DNA of 64,000 nucleotides from Pseudomonas helvetica (GCF_039908645.1 NZ_CP150917.1:1988501-2052500); one strand, 5' to 3'; shown: positions 45,286 to 54,683, numbered from the stretch's first letter. Notes: a model not told the origin generated them from the sequence alone. Numbers and translations: made by a program.

Positions 45286-45469
45286 ATAGCGATTGTTATG
45301 TTGAGGCCCCTTTGTCCAACACCTCACGCAGACAGTCCTTGAACCACGCTTGCTACTGACCAGCGCAGACGTGTTACGACCTCAATTGAAGTTCGGATTG
45401 ACTGTCCCCCGTCGCCGGGACAGGCTGCCGGAGTTTTTTGGTTGACCCGATTCAGAAAGGAGACAGTTG

Positions 45470-46282
45470 ATGCCCTTCGCTACGATTGATGGACAATCGC
45501 TTCACTACGTCGACCAAGGCACTGGTCCGGTGGTGCTGTTGGCGGGTAGTTACTTGTGGGACCAGACCATGTGGGCGCCGCAGATTGTGGCGTTGTCGCA
45601 ACACTATCGGGTGATTGCCGTGGACCTGTGGGGGCACGGGGAGTCCGGGCCGTTACCTGAGGGCATGACTTCGCTGGATGATCAGGCGCGGCAGGTACTG
45701 GCGTTGCTTGATCATCTGGATATTGACCGCGTCGCCCTGGTCGGGCTTTCGGTCGGCGGCATGTGGGGCGTGCGTCTGGCGCTGTCGGCCCCACAGCGCC
45801 TCAACGGCCTGGTGTTGATGGACACCTATGTCGGTGTCGAGCCCGAGCCGACTCGCCAGTACTATTTCTCGCTGTTCAAGCAGATCGAAGACAGCGGTGT
45901 TATCTCGCCGCAGTTACTCGATATCGTGGTGCCGATTTTCTTCCGTCCAGGCATCGACCCTCAGTCGGCGCTTTATCAGGATTTCCGCGCCAGGCTGGCC
46001 GCGCTGCCGCCTGAGCGTTTGCGTGAAAGCATTGTGCCGATGGGGCGCATTACGTTTGGTCGTGATGATCTGCTGCCGCGTCTGGGCGAGCTGAATCCTG
46101 AAACCACGCTGCTGATGTGCGGTGATCAGGACAAACCGCGACCACCGTCGGAAACCAGGGAAATGGCCGAGTTGATCGGTTGCCCGTATCTGTTGGTGCC
46201 GGAGGCAGGGCACATTTCGAACCTGGAGAATCCTGAGTTCGTCACCAAGGCGCTGCTGAAGTTTCTGGCGGAGAGAACTTAG
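45470..46282 (+). CDS. Alpha/beta hydrolase (esterase/lactonase-like)
   Basis: 270 residues. Nucleophile S94 in VGLSVGGMW, oxyanion region LLAGSYLWDQTMW, HGESGP at 56-61, a likely acid Asp in MCGDQDKP and catalytic His in PEAGHISNLENP. Similar to enol-lactonase or aryl-esterase families, but the substrate is not clear. ATG 45470 after AAAGGAG. Divergent from pvdS. Confidence 0.82.
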   Translation: MPFATIDGQSLHYVDQGTGPVVLLAGSYLWDQTMWAPQIVALSQHYRVIAVDLWGHGESGPLPEGMTSLDDQARQVLALLDHLDIDRVALVGLSVGGMWGVRLALSAPQRLNGLVLMDTYVGVEPEPTRQYYFSLFKQIEDSGVISPQLLDIVVPIFFRPGIDPQSALYQDFRARLAALPPERLRESIVPMGRITFGRDDLLPRLGELNPETTLLMCGDQDKPRPPSETREMAELIGCPYLLVPEAGHISNLENPEFVTKALLKFLAERT

Positions 46283-46298
46283 TCGATCATTCGGACGC

Positions 46299-46320
46299 CA
46301 TCGCGAGCAGGCTCGCGATG
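46299..46320. terminator. Palindrome between the hydrolase and dsbG
   Basis: CATCGCGAGC-AG-GCTCGCGATG, a 10-base stem with a 2-base loop, between convergent genes. No T-tract; it could equally be a REP-like element. Confidence 0.45.
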
Positions 46321-46357
46321 ACGTCGTTGCATCCAGTAGAAACCTGACGGTAAAAAA

Positions 46358-47125
46358 CTACTTCGGCCCGAGAATCTTCACCAGTTTTTCCGGCGACGGC
46401 GCGCCTTGCTGTTGTTGCAACTCACCCTTGTCGTCCATGTAGAAGATGGCCGGAGTGGCGGACAATTCGAGCTCTTCCATCAGCTTCATATTGGCGTCGA
46501 GTTTGGCCTGGATCGCGGCGGGAATGCTTGTCAGCGCTTTCAACGAGCTTTGCTTGCCCGCCTTCTCGTGTTCCTCCAGGGCCTTGCCCGGGTCTTTGCT
46601 GGCCAACAGGGCGGCGGATTTACCCGGGCTGTCCTCTCGGATGATCCCGACCATGATGTGCCGCAGCTGCACTTTGCCGGCCTTCACCCACGGCCGGGCC
46701 TGCTCCCAGAACATATTGCAGTAAGGGCAGTTCGGGTCGCTGAACAGGTAGACGGTGCGCGGTGCATCCTTGCTGCCGTCGGCGATCCAGTTGCTGGCTT
46801 CCATCTTCGCCCAGACTTCCTTGGCCATTGGCGCGTAGACCAGTTTTTGCAGCGGCTCGGCACTCAGGTCCTTGCCATCGGCGTCGTACAGGTTGCCGAG
46901 CAGCACGTGCTTGCCGTCGGGCGTCAGGTACAAGGCCATGCCGCGGTTCTGGTACTGCGCGGCATAACCACGCAAGCCATCAGGCGCATCGAAACTGCCG
47001 ATGATTTTCGCACCTTTTTCTTCGATCTTGCGGATCGCCGCAGGCAGCTCTTCGGCCTGCAGCATCGGGATTTGCAGCAGCGCTGCGCCCAGGGACAGCG
47101 TCAGCAGGTGGCGGAGGCGGGGCAT
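46358..47125 (-). CDS. dsbG: Periplasmic thiol:disulfide interchange protein DsbG
   Basis: 255 residues, signal peptide about 1-24. Catalytic C133-P-Y-C136 (DPNCPYCNM) in the thioredoxin domain, preceded by the DsbC/DsbG dimerisation region. Acts as isomerase or sulfenic-acid reductase in the periplasm, with electrons from DsbD. Overlaps the upstream tlpA-like gene by 25 bases, so co-translated. Order dsbD, tlpA-like, dsbG is as recalled from P. aeruginosa. Confidence 0.9.
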   Translation of the reverse strand: MPRLRHLLTLSLGAALLQIPMLQAEELPAAIRKIEEKGAKIIGSFDAPDGLRGYAAQYQNRGMALYLTPDGKHVLLGNLYDADGKDLSAEPLQKLVYAPMAKEVWAKMEASNWIADGSKDAPRTVYLFSDPNCPYCNMFWEQARPWVKAGKVQLRHIMVGIIREDSPGKSAALLASKDPGKALEEHEKAGKQSSLKALTSIPAAIQAKLDANMKLMEELELSATPAIFYMDDKGELQQQQGAPSPEKLVKILGPK

Positions 47126-47967
47126 GGCAGTTTCCTTGAAGGTGTGGCCTGTATGGCAGAAGTTGGGGAGTCGAAGTTTTCCAGGGCACGGGCCAGGCTG
47201 GCTTCCGATAATTCACCTAGGTGGCTACCGAGCATTCGGCCTTCGGCGCTGTAGAACAGCGTAGTCGGTAGCGCCATGGAGCCAACGGCCTGACTCAGTC
47301 GGCCGCCGCCATCGAACAGCACATTGGAAAGGCTCAGGCCTTGGGTTGCGAGGAAGGTGCTGACGCTTTGCATGCTTTCGGCCTGATTGACGAACAGAAA
47401 GGTCAGGTCGGGCCGATGTTGCTGGGCGTTCTCCAGCACCGGCATTTCACGCCGGCAGGGCGGGCACCAGGTGGCCCACAGGTTGATCACCAAGGGGCCG
47501 CCCTGATAATCGGCCAGTTGCACGGTTTCGCCGGCGGCGTTGCGCAAGACGATGTCCGGCAGGCGCGTGCCTTGTTCGTAGAGGTTCAGGGACAAACTTG
47601 CCAGCAACCAGAACAACAGGCCGCTGCCAACGCCCGCGCCCAACGGTTTGCGCAGCGCCGGTCGGCGCCAGCCCCGCAACAGTGTTGCCAGCAGCAGGGC
47701 AATCACCCCGGGCCAGGCGAGGAAACCGCCATCGCGCAGGTCGATGATCTGCCACGGGTCATCACGGTAGTGGGCCCAGTAGGTGAGCACGAATCCCACT
47801 CTGGCCGCGAGCAGGCCCAGCAGGAACAGGCTGAACAGCACCGACTCGGGGTTCTCGCCACCGCGCTTGGCCACCCGCCAGCCGACCAGGGTGGCCAGTG
47901 CCAGGGCACTGATCAGCAGCAGGTGGTTGAGCGCAATGGCAAAGGTGCCGAGGGTAAAGGTCAGCAT
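47101..47967 (-). CDS. Lgt-like membrane domain fused to TlpA-type thioredoxin domain
   Basis: 288 residues. N-terminal half (1 to about 130) has several membrane segments with a stretch AARVGFVLTYWAHYRDDPW then GGFLAWPG that resembles prolipoprotein diacylglyceryl transferase (Lgt: ...PL.IL..W.GGMSFHGG) but lacks its HGG catalytic motif. C-terminal half (about 135-280) is a TlpA/ResA thioredoxin domain with C168-P-P-C171 (WATWCPPCRRE). Probably a membrane-anchored disulfide reductase taking electrons from DsbD. It overlaps dsbD by one base and dsbG by 25 bases. Confidence 0.85.
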   Translation of the reverse strand: MLTFTLGTFAIALNHLLLISALALATLVGWRVAKRGGENPESVLFSLFLLGLLAARVGFVLTYWAHYRDDPWQIIDLRDGGFLAWPGVIALLLATLLRGWRRPALRKPLGAGVGSGLLFWLLASLSLNLYEQGTRLPDIVLRNAAGETVQLADYQGGPLVINLWATWCPPCRREMPVLENAQQHRPDLTFLFVNQAESMQSVSTFLATQGLSLSNVLFDGGGRLSQAVGSMALPTTLFYSAEGRMLGSHLGELSEASLARALENFDSPTSAIQATPSRKLPCPASATC

Positions 47968-49703
47968 TAACGAGCGTCCCGAGTCATGTTCCAGCGTTGG
48001 AGGAAACCGGCGGCATCCACCTCTCCGGTGATGCGCTGGCTACGGCGCTCGATGCCGTCGGTGCCGATCCACAACAGGCTTGGCGGCCCCGGCACTTTGT
48101 AATGGCCGAGCAGTTCACGGCTGGCAGCATTGTCGGCGGTCACGTCCAGGCGCAGCAAGCGGACATCTTTCAGCGCATCCATTACCTGGGGTTTGCCGAA
48201 CACCTGTTTCTCCATGATCTTGCACGACACACACCAGTCAGCGTAGTAGTCCAGCAGCACCCACTGGCCCTGGGCGCGGGCAGTGTCGAGTTCGTGTTGC
48301 AGCGCAGCGGGATCCTTGACGGTGATGAAGGCGTCGTCAGCCGTGGGGCCGGCGACGCGGGTCGATGCCTGTGCACTGTAAACCTGCAATGGATTGAACA
48401 GGTCATCGCTGCCACCCGCAGCACCGATCAACAGCAGGCTGCCCCACAATCCGGAAAGCAGCGCCATGCCACCGAACACATGGGCGGCGCGGCCGAATCC
48501 ACCGGTCTGGCGCCAGGCGCTGTAGGCGATGATCAACAGCAGCGCACCCCATAGACCAATCCATAGCGACTCATCAAGCACTGGCCGCACCATCACCAGC
48601 GCGGTACCGAGGAACAGGAAACCGAAGATGCCTTTGAGCAGGTTCATCCAGGTGCCGGGTTTGGGCAGGAAGCGGTTGCCGACGGTCACCAGCAACAGCA
48701 GCGGCAAGCCGATGCCGATGCCCATGGCGAACAGGATCAGCCCTCCGTGCAGCGCGTTACCGCTCTGGGCGATGTACAGCAAGGCTCCAGCCAGCGGCGC
48801 GGTCATGCACGGGCCGACCAGCAATCCGGACAAGGCGCCGAGCACCCCGGCACCGATCAGGCTGCCGCCGCCTTGCTTGCGACTGGCGTTTTCCAGACGG
48901 TCACGCAGCGCGACTGGCAGTTGCAGTTCGAAGAAGCCGAACATCGGCAACGACAACAACACAAACACCACGGCGAAACTGCCGAGCAACCAGACGTTCT
49001 GCAACAAGGCCTGCAAGTTCGCACCGAGCAACGCGGCTACTACGCCCAGCGCCGCGTACACCAGCGCCATGCAGACCACATAACTGCCGGCCAAAGCGAA
49101 ACCACGCTTGGGGCTGGCGCCGCTGCCGACGATCAAACCGGCGAGAATCGGCAGCATCGGTAACGAGCAAGGCGCGAAAGCCAGCAACAGTCCCAGACCA
49201 AAGAACACCAGCAAACTCCAGCCCAGCGCCCGCTGTTGCAGACCGCTGGCCAAGGCTTCATCTGGTGCTTGCGCGGCATTGACCGCCGCCGTGCTACCAC
49301 CGAGGTCGATCACCTGAGTTTGTGGCGGATAACATAAACCGGCATCGGCACAGCCCTGAAACCCCACTTTGATCTGGCCACTGGCGCCGGCCGGGACTTT
49401 CAACTCCAGGCCCTGGCGATACACCTGCTGATCACCAAAAAACTCGTCACTGTGGGCTTCACCCAACGGCAGCGGCGGTTTATCCGCCTCGGGTAAACCG
49501 TCGAACTTCATCCGTTGCTGATACAGGTAGTAGCCGTCGGCAATTTGCCAGAAGAGTTGGGTTTCGCCGGATTCAAGGCGTTCGGAGGTAAAAACAAAGG
49601 CTTTGCCGACCGGCAGGAAATCAGCTTTGGTGTCGAACGGGTTCGACGCGGCCTGGGCCAGCCCTGCGATGAAAAGAAAAAACAGTAGAAACAGACGACG
49701 CAT
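47967..49703 (-). CDS. dsbD: Protein-disulfide reductase DsbD
   Basis: 578 residues. Signal peptide (1-18); alpha domain with C118/C124 (QGCADAGLCYPP); eight-segment membrane beta domain with the cysteines in FAPCSLPML and VGPCMTAPL; gamma thioredoxin domain with C491-V-S-C494 (YADWCVSCKIM). Passes electrons from cytoplasmic thioredoxin to DsbG and other periplasmic partners. First gene of the operon. Confidence 0.95.
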   Translation of the reverse strand: MRRLFLLFFLFIAGLAQAASNPFDTKADFLPVGKAFVFTSERLESGETQLFWQIADGYYLYQQRMKFDGLPEADKPPLPLGEAHSDEFFGDQQVYRQGLELKVPAGASGQIKVGFQGCADAGLCYPPQTQVIDLGGSTAAVNAAQAPDEALASGLQQRALGWSLLVFFGLGLLLAFAPCSLPMLPILAGLIVGSGASPKRGFALAGSYVVCMALVYAALGVVAALLGANLQALLQNVWLLGSFAVVFVLLSLPMFGFFELQLPVALRDRLENASRKQGGGSLIGAGVLGALSGLLVGPCMTAPLAGALLYIAQSGNALHGGLILFAMGIGIGLPLLLLVTVGNRFLPKPGTWMNLLKGIFGFLFLGTALVMVRPVLDESLWIGLWGALLLIIAYSAWRQTGGFGRAAHVFGGMALLSGLWGSLLLIGAAGGSDDLFNPLQVYSAQASTRVAGPTADDAFITVKDPAALQHELDTARAQGQWVLLDYYADWCVSCKIMEKQVFGKPQVMDALKDVRLLRLDVTADNAASRELLGHYKVPGPPSLLWIGTDGIERRSQRITGEVDAAGFLQRWNMTRDAR

Positions 49704-49882
49704 GGGAAAGCCTTATCGCGGTGCAAGTAGGGTGCACGATGATGGGTGGCGATTAACCGATGATTAACCGGTGCGCTGAAGGTGAGAGGGGGTAGGGCGG
49801 GACGGCGCCATATTGTTTGTGGATGAGCGTAGGTGAGGGGAAGAAGGCCAGCATTTTATGTGGCTCTATGGTCATTGATGTC

Positions 49883-49916
49883 AATGCCCGACATGTTTTA
49901 TATCGGGCATTTTTTG
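49883..49916. terminator. Stem-loop between dsbD and the hemopexin-like gene
   Basis: AATGCCCGA / TCGGGCATT (49883-49891 / 49903-49911) with T-run on the plus side, just after the stop of the minus-strand hemopexin-like gene (49921). On the minus strand the T-run is replaced by an A-run before the stem, so it is only clearly a terminator for plus-strand transcripts. Confidence 0.55.
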
Positions 49917-49920
49917 ATGC

Positions 49921-50601
49921 TTAATTTCGCAGAAGTCCCTTCCAGTTGTAATCGTTTATGGCGTTTGGACCATCTATTACTAGGTCGTCTTGCATGTCGT
50001 ATTTCAGATAGCGATTCTCAGTGAGGAAGATGTAGTAATAGTTGCGGGAAAGATCATTGTCAAACTGTACGGCGGTCACTATTTCATATTTATAAGGGTC
50101 CAGTCCTTGCCAGGTATTATTGTTGATGGGGAGCTTTTCTATAGTATGGGTTTGAATGTTTAGTCGAAGGTAGTGTCCATCATTCATGATAAGCAGAATA
50201 GTGCTATGGCTCCACCAGGTCGCGGTAATAATGTTTTGGAAGTGAGGTGCTAGTAGCTTCCATCTGTTGTCTGATGAGATCGGCTTGATCGTTTCGACTT
50301 TGTCCTTGTCTTGGTTGTAGCTGCATATTGTGGGGATGTTTCCTTCATAATAAAATAAGTATAAACGATCGTCGTCACCAATTACGGCGCCCTCTGTATA
50401 GTGGAATCCAAAGCGCAGTTTTGTTGCATGGCTATGGAAACCCTGCCAATTGGCTTCATTGACCTTCGTGGGGTAACCTGCCGGGACTTCATCATCAGCG
50501 TTATTAAAGCGTGAGAACGTGTTAGTGTCTTTGAAGAAAAAATAGCAACGGTCTTTTCCTGATCTCCAGTCGACGGCGACGGTGTTTACGATATTAGGCA
50601 T
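49921..50601 (-). CDS. Hemopexin-like four-repeat protein
   Basis: 226 residues, no signal peptide. Four hemopexin-type repeats can be seen: YFFFKDTNTFSRFNNADDEV...NWQGF (about 6-55); RLYLFYYEG...CSYNQDK...RWKLL (72-117); STILLIMNDGHYLRLN...TWQGL (126-167); YYYIFLTENRYLKYDMQDDL...NWKGL (174-223). Four is a complete hemopexin propeller. Bacterial members include photopexins of Photorhabdus. The gene is AT-rich against its neighbours and lies between dsbD and the divergent regulator pair. ATG 50601 (MPNIVN) has AGGG upstream; the 90-codon open stretch above is not coding. Function unknown: ligand binding (metal, haem or extracellular matrix-like) is possible; toxin association is inference. Confidence 0.7.
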   Translation of the reverse strand: MPNIVNTVAVDWRSGKDRCYFFFKDTNTFSRFNNADDEVPAGYPTKVNEANWQGFHSHATKLRFGFHYTEGAVIGDDDRLYLFYYEGNIPTICSYNQDKDKVETIKPISSDNRWKLLAPHFQNIITATWWSHSTILLIMNDGHYLRLNIQTHTIEKLPINNNTWQGLDPYKYEIVTAVQFDNDLSRNYYYIFLTENRYLKYDMQDDLVIDGPNAINDYNWKGLLRN

Positions 50602-50906
50602 GATTTGACCCTGTTTGGTTTTGTAAGGTGTTCGACTATATGCCCGAATGGTGGTTTTTAAACCTGTCAGAGTTGACAGTGTTTTTGAAGAAATAAAGAT
50701 GCTAAATTTTGGGCCGGTAGGGCGATTATTTGTAGCTGGGCAGTGTGTGAACGCGATTGTTCCGATTGCTGAGAAATTACGTCTGATCTCAAGTCGCGAG
50801 CATGTAAGAACGCATGCGGCGGCCCCTTCACTTCGACCGTGCGGCTCGACATAATCGCGGCTTAATCCCAAGCTGTTTGACTCATCCCTTTTCCACAGGT
50901 CTCACC
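50602..50906. other. AT-rich divergent spacer, hemopexin-like gene / OmpR-type regulator
   Basis: About 305 bases, no gene called. It must hold the promoters of the regulator pair (plus) and of the hemopexin-like gene (minus); no confident promoter could be picked. Confidence 0.35.
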
Positions 50907-51587
50907 ATGCACGTACTTGTCTGTGAAGACGATGAGCTGATCGCCAGCGGCATCGTTGCCGGCCTCACGGCCCAGGGCCTGACCGTGGAGCATGTCGCCA
51001 CGGCTTCGGCTGCCCGGGCGATGCTCAAGGTTGCCAAGTTCGACGTGATGGTGCTCGACCTGGGGCTGCCGGACGAAGACGGTCTGAAGCTGCTGCAGCA
51101 GTTGCGTCATCACGGCCTGGAGATTCCGGTGCTGATTCTGACCGCGCGCGATTCGGTGACCGACCGCGTCGATGGCCTGCAAGCGGGCGCCGATGACTAT
51201 CTGCTCAAGCCCTTTGACCTGCGTGAATTGGCTGCGCGTCTGCACACCTTGCTGCGGCGTGTGGCGGGGCGCAGCGTCAATCTGATCGAGCATGGCGCCC
51301 TGACTTACGATCCGAGCAGCCGCGAAACGCTGCTGGCCGGTCAACCGGTAGACCTGTCGCGCCGCGAGCAATCGTTGTTGCAAGCCTTGCTGCACAACCG
51401 TGGCCGGGTGCTGTCGACCGAGCAACTCAAGGACAGCGTTTACGGGTTCAACGATGAACTGGAAAGCAACGCCCTCAACGTACATATCCATCACCTGCGA
51501 CGTAAACTCGGCAACGGCATCGTTGAAACCGTGCGCGGGCTGGGTTATCGCCTTGGGCCGGCGGATGGCGGAGAGCAATCGAAGTGA
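50907..51587 (+). CDS. OmpR/PhoB-family response regulator (QseB/PmrA-like)
   Basis: 226 residues. Receiver with D51 (MVLDLGLPDEDG) and lysine in DYLLKPFDL; C-terminal winged helix with LSRREQSLLQALLHNRGRVLS and NALNVHIHHLRRKLG. ATG 50907 (MHVLVCEDDELI). Overlaps the kinase gene. Together with the dsb operon the pair is recalled as adjacent in P. aeruginosa. Target genes are probably local (envelope redox), inference only. Confidence 0.88.
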   Translation: MHVLVCEDDELIASGIVAGLTAQGLTVEHVATASAARAMLKVAKFDVMVLDLGLPDEDGLKLLQQLRHHGLEIPVLILTARDSVTDRVDGLQAGADDYLLKPFDLRELAARLHTLLRRVAGRSVNLIEHGALTYDPSSRETLLAGQPVDLSRREQSLLQALLHNRGRVLSTEQLKDSVYGFNDELESNALNVHIHHLRRKLGNGIVETVRGLGYRLGPADGGEQSK

Positions 51588-52906
51588 TGAGTTTGCGTTT
51601 GCGCCTGAGTCTGACCCTCGGCGCGGCCTTCGCGCTGATCTGGGCCCTGGCTGCGGCCTGGATGCTCAGCGACTTGCGCAATCAGATGATGTTTTCCCTC
51701 GACCAGCGGCTGGTGGCCTCGGCGCGTATGGTCGCCGGGTTGCTGGAGCAATTGCCGGCGCTGCCGAGCAAGGGCGATGGCACGCATTTCAGTGCTGAGC
51801 AGTTGAATATTCCGGGGGGCATGGCCTGTCAGGTCAGCTCCTTGCGCGGCGAGATTCTGGCCCGCAGTCACAGCACTCCCGAACAAACCCTGGAAGCTGA
51901 ACAGATGGGCTTCCATGACCAGATGATCGACGGTGCGCGCTGGCGCAGTTTCACCTTGGCTCGCGGTGATGTGCGCATCACCACGGCCGACCGGCAAGTC
52001 GAGCGCGAGGCACTGAACATGTCGGTACTGCTGGCCGCGTCGGTGCCGGTGGGCGTCGCGTTGCTCGGTTGCCTGTGGCTGCTCTGGCTCGGGATCGGCC
52101 AAGGCCTGGCGCCGCTTAATCGCATGCGCGATGCCTTGATGCGCCGCAGCGCCGACTCCCTTGAGCCATTGCAAATCCATCCGCTGCCGAGCGAACTGCA
52201 ACCGTTGCTGGAAACCCAGAATCAGCTGTTCCAGCGAATCGGCAAGGCCATCGAGCGCGAGCGACGGCTGACTGGCGATGCCGCTCATGAGCTACGCAGC
52301 CCGTTGACGGCGATCAAGACGCACCTGCAAGTGGCGCGCATGACCGAAGGCGCCGCCCGCGATCAGTCCCTGGCCCGCGCCGAGGAAGGCGCCGATCGCT
52401 TGCACCGCACGCTTGAGCAATTGCTGTTGCTGGCGCGGGTCGAAGGCAGTCTGTCGTTCGACGATGGCGTGCAGTGCAGCGCCGAAGAGGTGGCCCGTCT
52501 GGCGATTCAAGACGCGGCTAGCGGTGATCGTCAGCGGATCAAACTGCACTTGCCAGCGAAGTACTCACAGGCACCGGTGCAGATGCCAGCCGTGCTGTCG
52601 ATTGCCGCCTTGCGCAATCTGTTGGACAACGCCTTACGCCACACCCCGGCGGATGCGGCGGTGGAACTGAGCCTTGAAACCATGGGTAACCGCGTGCGTT
52701 TTCAGGTGCGCGACCATGGCCCCGGCATCGCCGCCGATGACCTGCAACACCTGACCCAGCGTTTCTGGCGCAACGGCGCAAGCACCGGCTGTGGGCTTGG
52801 GCTGGCGATTGTCCAGGCGATCGTCCAGCGCTGTGGCTGCGTGTTGCATTTCGACAGCCGTGCCGATGGCTTGCGGGTTGATCTGACGATGCCGTTGCAG
52901 CCCTGA
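51587..52906 (+). CDS. Sensor histidine kinase, QseC-like
   Basis: 439 residues. Two membrane segments (about 8-28 and 146-170) with a periplasmic loop, HisKA with H234 (GDAAHELRSPLTAI), HATPase with LLDNALRHTP and DHGPGI and the GCGLGLAI loop. Start ATG 51587 overlaps the regulator stop by one base; the GTG at 51584 is an alternative. Cognate kinase of the preceding regulator. Confidence 0.88.
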   Translation: MSLRLRLSLTLGAAFALIWALAAAWMLSDLRNQMMFSLDQRLVASARMVAGLLEQLPALPSKGDGTHFSAEQLNIPGGMACQVSSLRGEILARSHSTPEQTLEAEQMGFHDQMIDGARWRSFTLARGDVRITTADRQVEREALNMSVLLAASVPVGVALLGCLWLLWLGIGQGLAPLNRMRDALMRRSADSLEPLQIHPLPSELQPLLETQNQLFQRIGKAIERERRLTGDAAHELRSPLTAIKTHLQVARMTEGAARDQSLARAEEGADRLHRTLEQLLLLARVEGSLSFDDGVQCSAEEVARLAIQDAASGDRQRIKLHLPAKYSQAPVQMPAVLSIAALRNLLDNALRHTPADAAVELSLETMGNRVRFQVRDHGPGIAADDLQHLTQRFWRNGASTGCGLGLAIVQAIVQRCGCVLHFDSRADGLRVDLTMPLQP

Positions 52907-52910
52907 CTCC

Positions 52911-53006
52911 GCTATCGCGGGCAAGCCTTGCTCCTACAGGTTATAAGCCGGCTGCACGACTTGTGGACTACATCAATCCGTAGGAGCAAGGCTTGCCCGC
53001 GATAGC
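52911..53006. repeat. REP inverted pair, second type
   Basis: Perfect 27-base inverted copies at 52911-52937 and 52980-53006, core CGCGGGCAAGCC-TTGCTCC. Its sequence differs from the pair at 25010-25100, so two REP types are present. Sits between the kinase and a GNAT gene. Confidence 0.88.
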
Positions 53007-53111
53007 GATTTTCGCTGCACATCAAATGTAACTTCTCTCCGTTAGTCAGCGGACCCTCGCGGCGCTATCGTCCCTCGCAGCTTTGACTCAATGGAATGAG
53101 GTGATAGCGCT

Positions 53112-53597
53112 ATGGATGCCCCACTACACATTTGCAAGGCCGGGCCCGCGGATGCGGGGATTATCAGCCGGATCGTCGAGCGCTCGATCAAGGTCGGGTG
53201 CGCTGCAGATCACCGCAATGACCCGAAAGTCGTTGCGGCCTGGACCCACAACAAAACCGTTGAACATGTACAGCCCTGGCTGACCGATCCACGTCTGTAC
53301 CTGAACCTCGCGCTGTTGGACGACAAGCCGATTGGGGTGGCCATGGCTGCTGTCAGCGGCAAGGTCGGGTTTTGTTACGTCCTGCCGGAATGGTTTCGCC
53401 GGGGGGCCGGGCAGGCGTTGATCCAGGGTCTCGAAATCTGGTTGATCGAGCATGGTTTCAGTCAGGCGCGACTCAACAGCACCGGCACCAGCGAAGAGTT
53501 TTTTCAGCACCTTGGGTACCGACGCTGCGCAGAAACCTTCAGTGTTGCCGGGCTCAGGGCGGTCCCCATGAGCAAGTTGCTGACAGCACTCCCATAG
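53112..53597 (+). CDS. GNAT-family N-acetyltransferase
   Basis: 161 residues. N-terminal GPADAGIISRIVERSI, central KVGFCYVLPEWFRRGAGQALIQGLE with the acetyl-CoA loop pattern RRGAGQAL (about 97-104), and C-terminal FFQHLGYRR. Substrate unknown. Monocistronic, convergent with a methyltransferase gene. Confidence 0.85.
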   Translation: MDAPLHICKAGPADAGIISRIVERSIKVGCAADHRNDPKVVAAWTHNKTVEHVQPWLTDPRLYLNLALLDDKPIGVAMAAVSGKVGFCYVLPEWFRRGAGQALIQGLEIWLIEHGFSQARLNSTGTSEEFFQHLGYRRCAETFSVAGLRAVPMSKLLTALP

Positions 53598-53693
53598 AAA
53601 GCCTCCCGAGGCTGTAACTCCTTGGAGCGCTGATGCGTTTCCAGAGCAGGTAAACCAGTACGTACGCGCCCTGGCCGGAATGCGCACCCGTGC

Positions 53694-54521
53694 TCAGCCC
53701 CGGCGTTTCACCGCCTGTAAGGTATAACTCAGCGGCAGGCGCCACGGGGCTTCTTTCAAACGGTATTCGCCGTGGTCATCGCAGACCATCTGACCGGGCA
53801 AGGCGTTCCAGGGAATACTTTGATGCTCCACCAGACCGGTGATGTCCAGCCCGTGGGTCAGCAGTGCGGTGATGATTTCTCCCAGGCCGTGGTTCCATGC
53901 ATGCGTGACGGAGGCCTTGAGCCGCACATCGGTCTCGACATAGGTGCATTCGTCATCCCAGACCAAAGGCTCTTCGCGCTCGAAATACGGGAACTCGACG
54001 GACAAGGCGTCTTCGCGGCCTTCGTTGATCGACCACAACATCGGGTGGCCCTCGCGGATGAACAAGCGTCCACCCGGCTTGAGCAGGTCGCTGACCGTGC
54101 GCGCCCACGTGTCGATACTCGGCAGCCAGCACAAGGCGCCGATGCCGGTGTACACCAGATCGAACGAGGCGGGTGGCAACACTGAAGTCGCGTGGTAAAC
54201 CTCGGATTCGACATACTCGATTAGCGCGCCGCTGCGCTCGGCCAACGCGCGTGCCTGGACGATGGCGGCCGGTGAGAAGTCGAGCCCGCTCATTTGCGCC
54301 CCGAGGCGGGCCAGCGAGAGCGTGTCGGTGCCGATGTGGCATTGCAGATGCACGCCGCGAAAGCCCGAGATATCCCCCAATAACGGTACGTCGAAGCGCA
54401 CGACGTCGGAGAGGTGATAGGCGTCGTCGATGAAAGTCTGAGTCCCATATTCGGTTGAGGCGGCATGCAACGGGGCGCGTTCGTCCCAGTTGTCTTTGTT
54501 CAGTTTGATGTAGTCACTCAT
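53694..54521 (-). CDS. Class I SAM-dependent methyltransferase
   Basis: 275 residues. SAM motif I HLQCHIGTDTLSLARLGA (58-75) and acidic D81 (GLDFSP), motif with VYTGIGALCWLP. The type is a small-molecule methyltransferase; acceptor unknown. No clear operon partner. Confidence 0.82.
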   Translation of the reverse strand: MSDYIKLNKDNWDERAPLHAASTEYGTQTFIDDAYHLSDVVRFDVPLLGDISGFRGVHLQCHIGTDTLSLARLGAQMSGLDFSPAAIVQARALAERSGALIEYVESEVYHATSVLPPASFDLVYTGIGALCWLPSIDTWARTVSDLLKPGGRLFIREGHPMLWSINEGREDALSVEFPYFEREEPLVWDDECTYVETDVRLKASVTHAWNHGLGEIITALLTHGLDITGLVEHQSIPWNALPGQMVCDDHGEYRLKEAPWRLPLSYTLQAVKRRG

Positions 54522-54683
54522 GCTGAAGACCTGTTCCTTGTCTATCCCTAGGGTGCGTTGGGCAGACTAGCACTCGGGTCTTCAGGTTTTCTTGAGGGTT
54601 TTTGTAAGCGCGGACGGCATCGCCCGTGGCTTCACAGAGGAAACTTATGGGCGGGCGACGCCGTGTCCTGCGGGGGGAGGGGG

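Noticed and set aside
50602..50871. 90-residue upstream extension of the hemopexin-like protein
   Set aside because: No repeat or signal peptide pattern; the ATG at 50601 starts exactly where repeat one begins.
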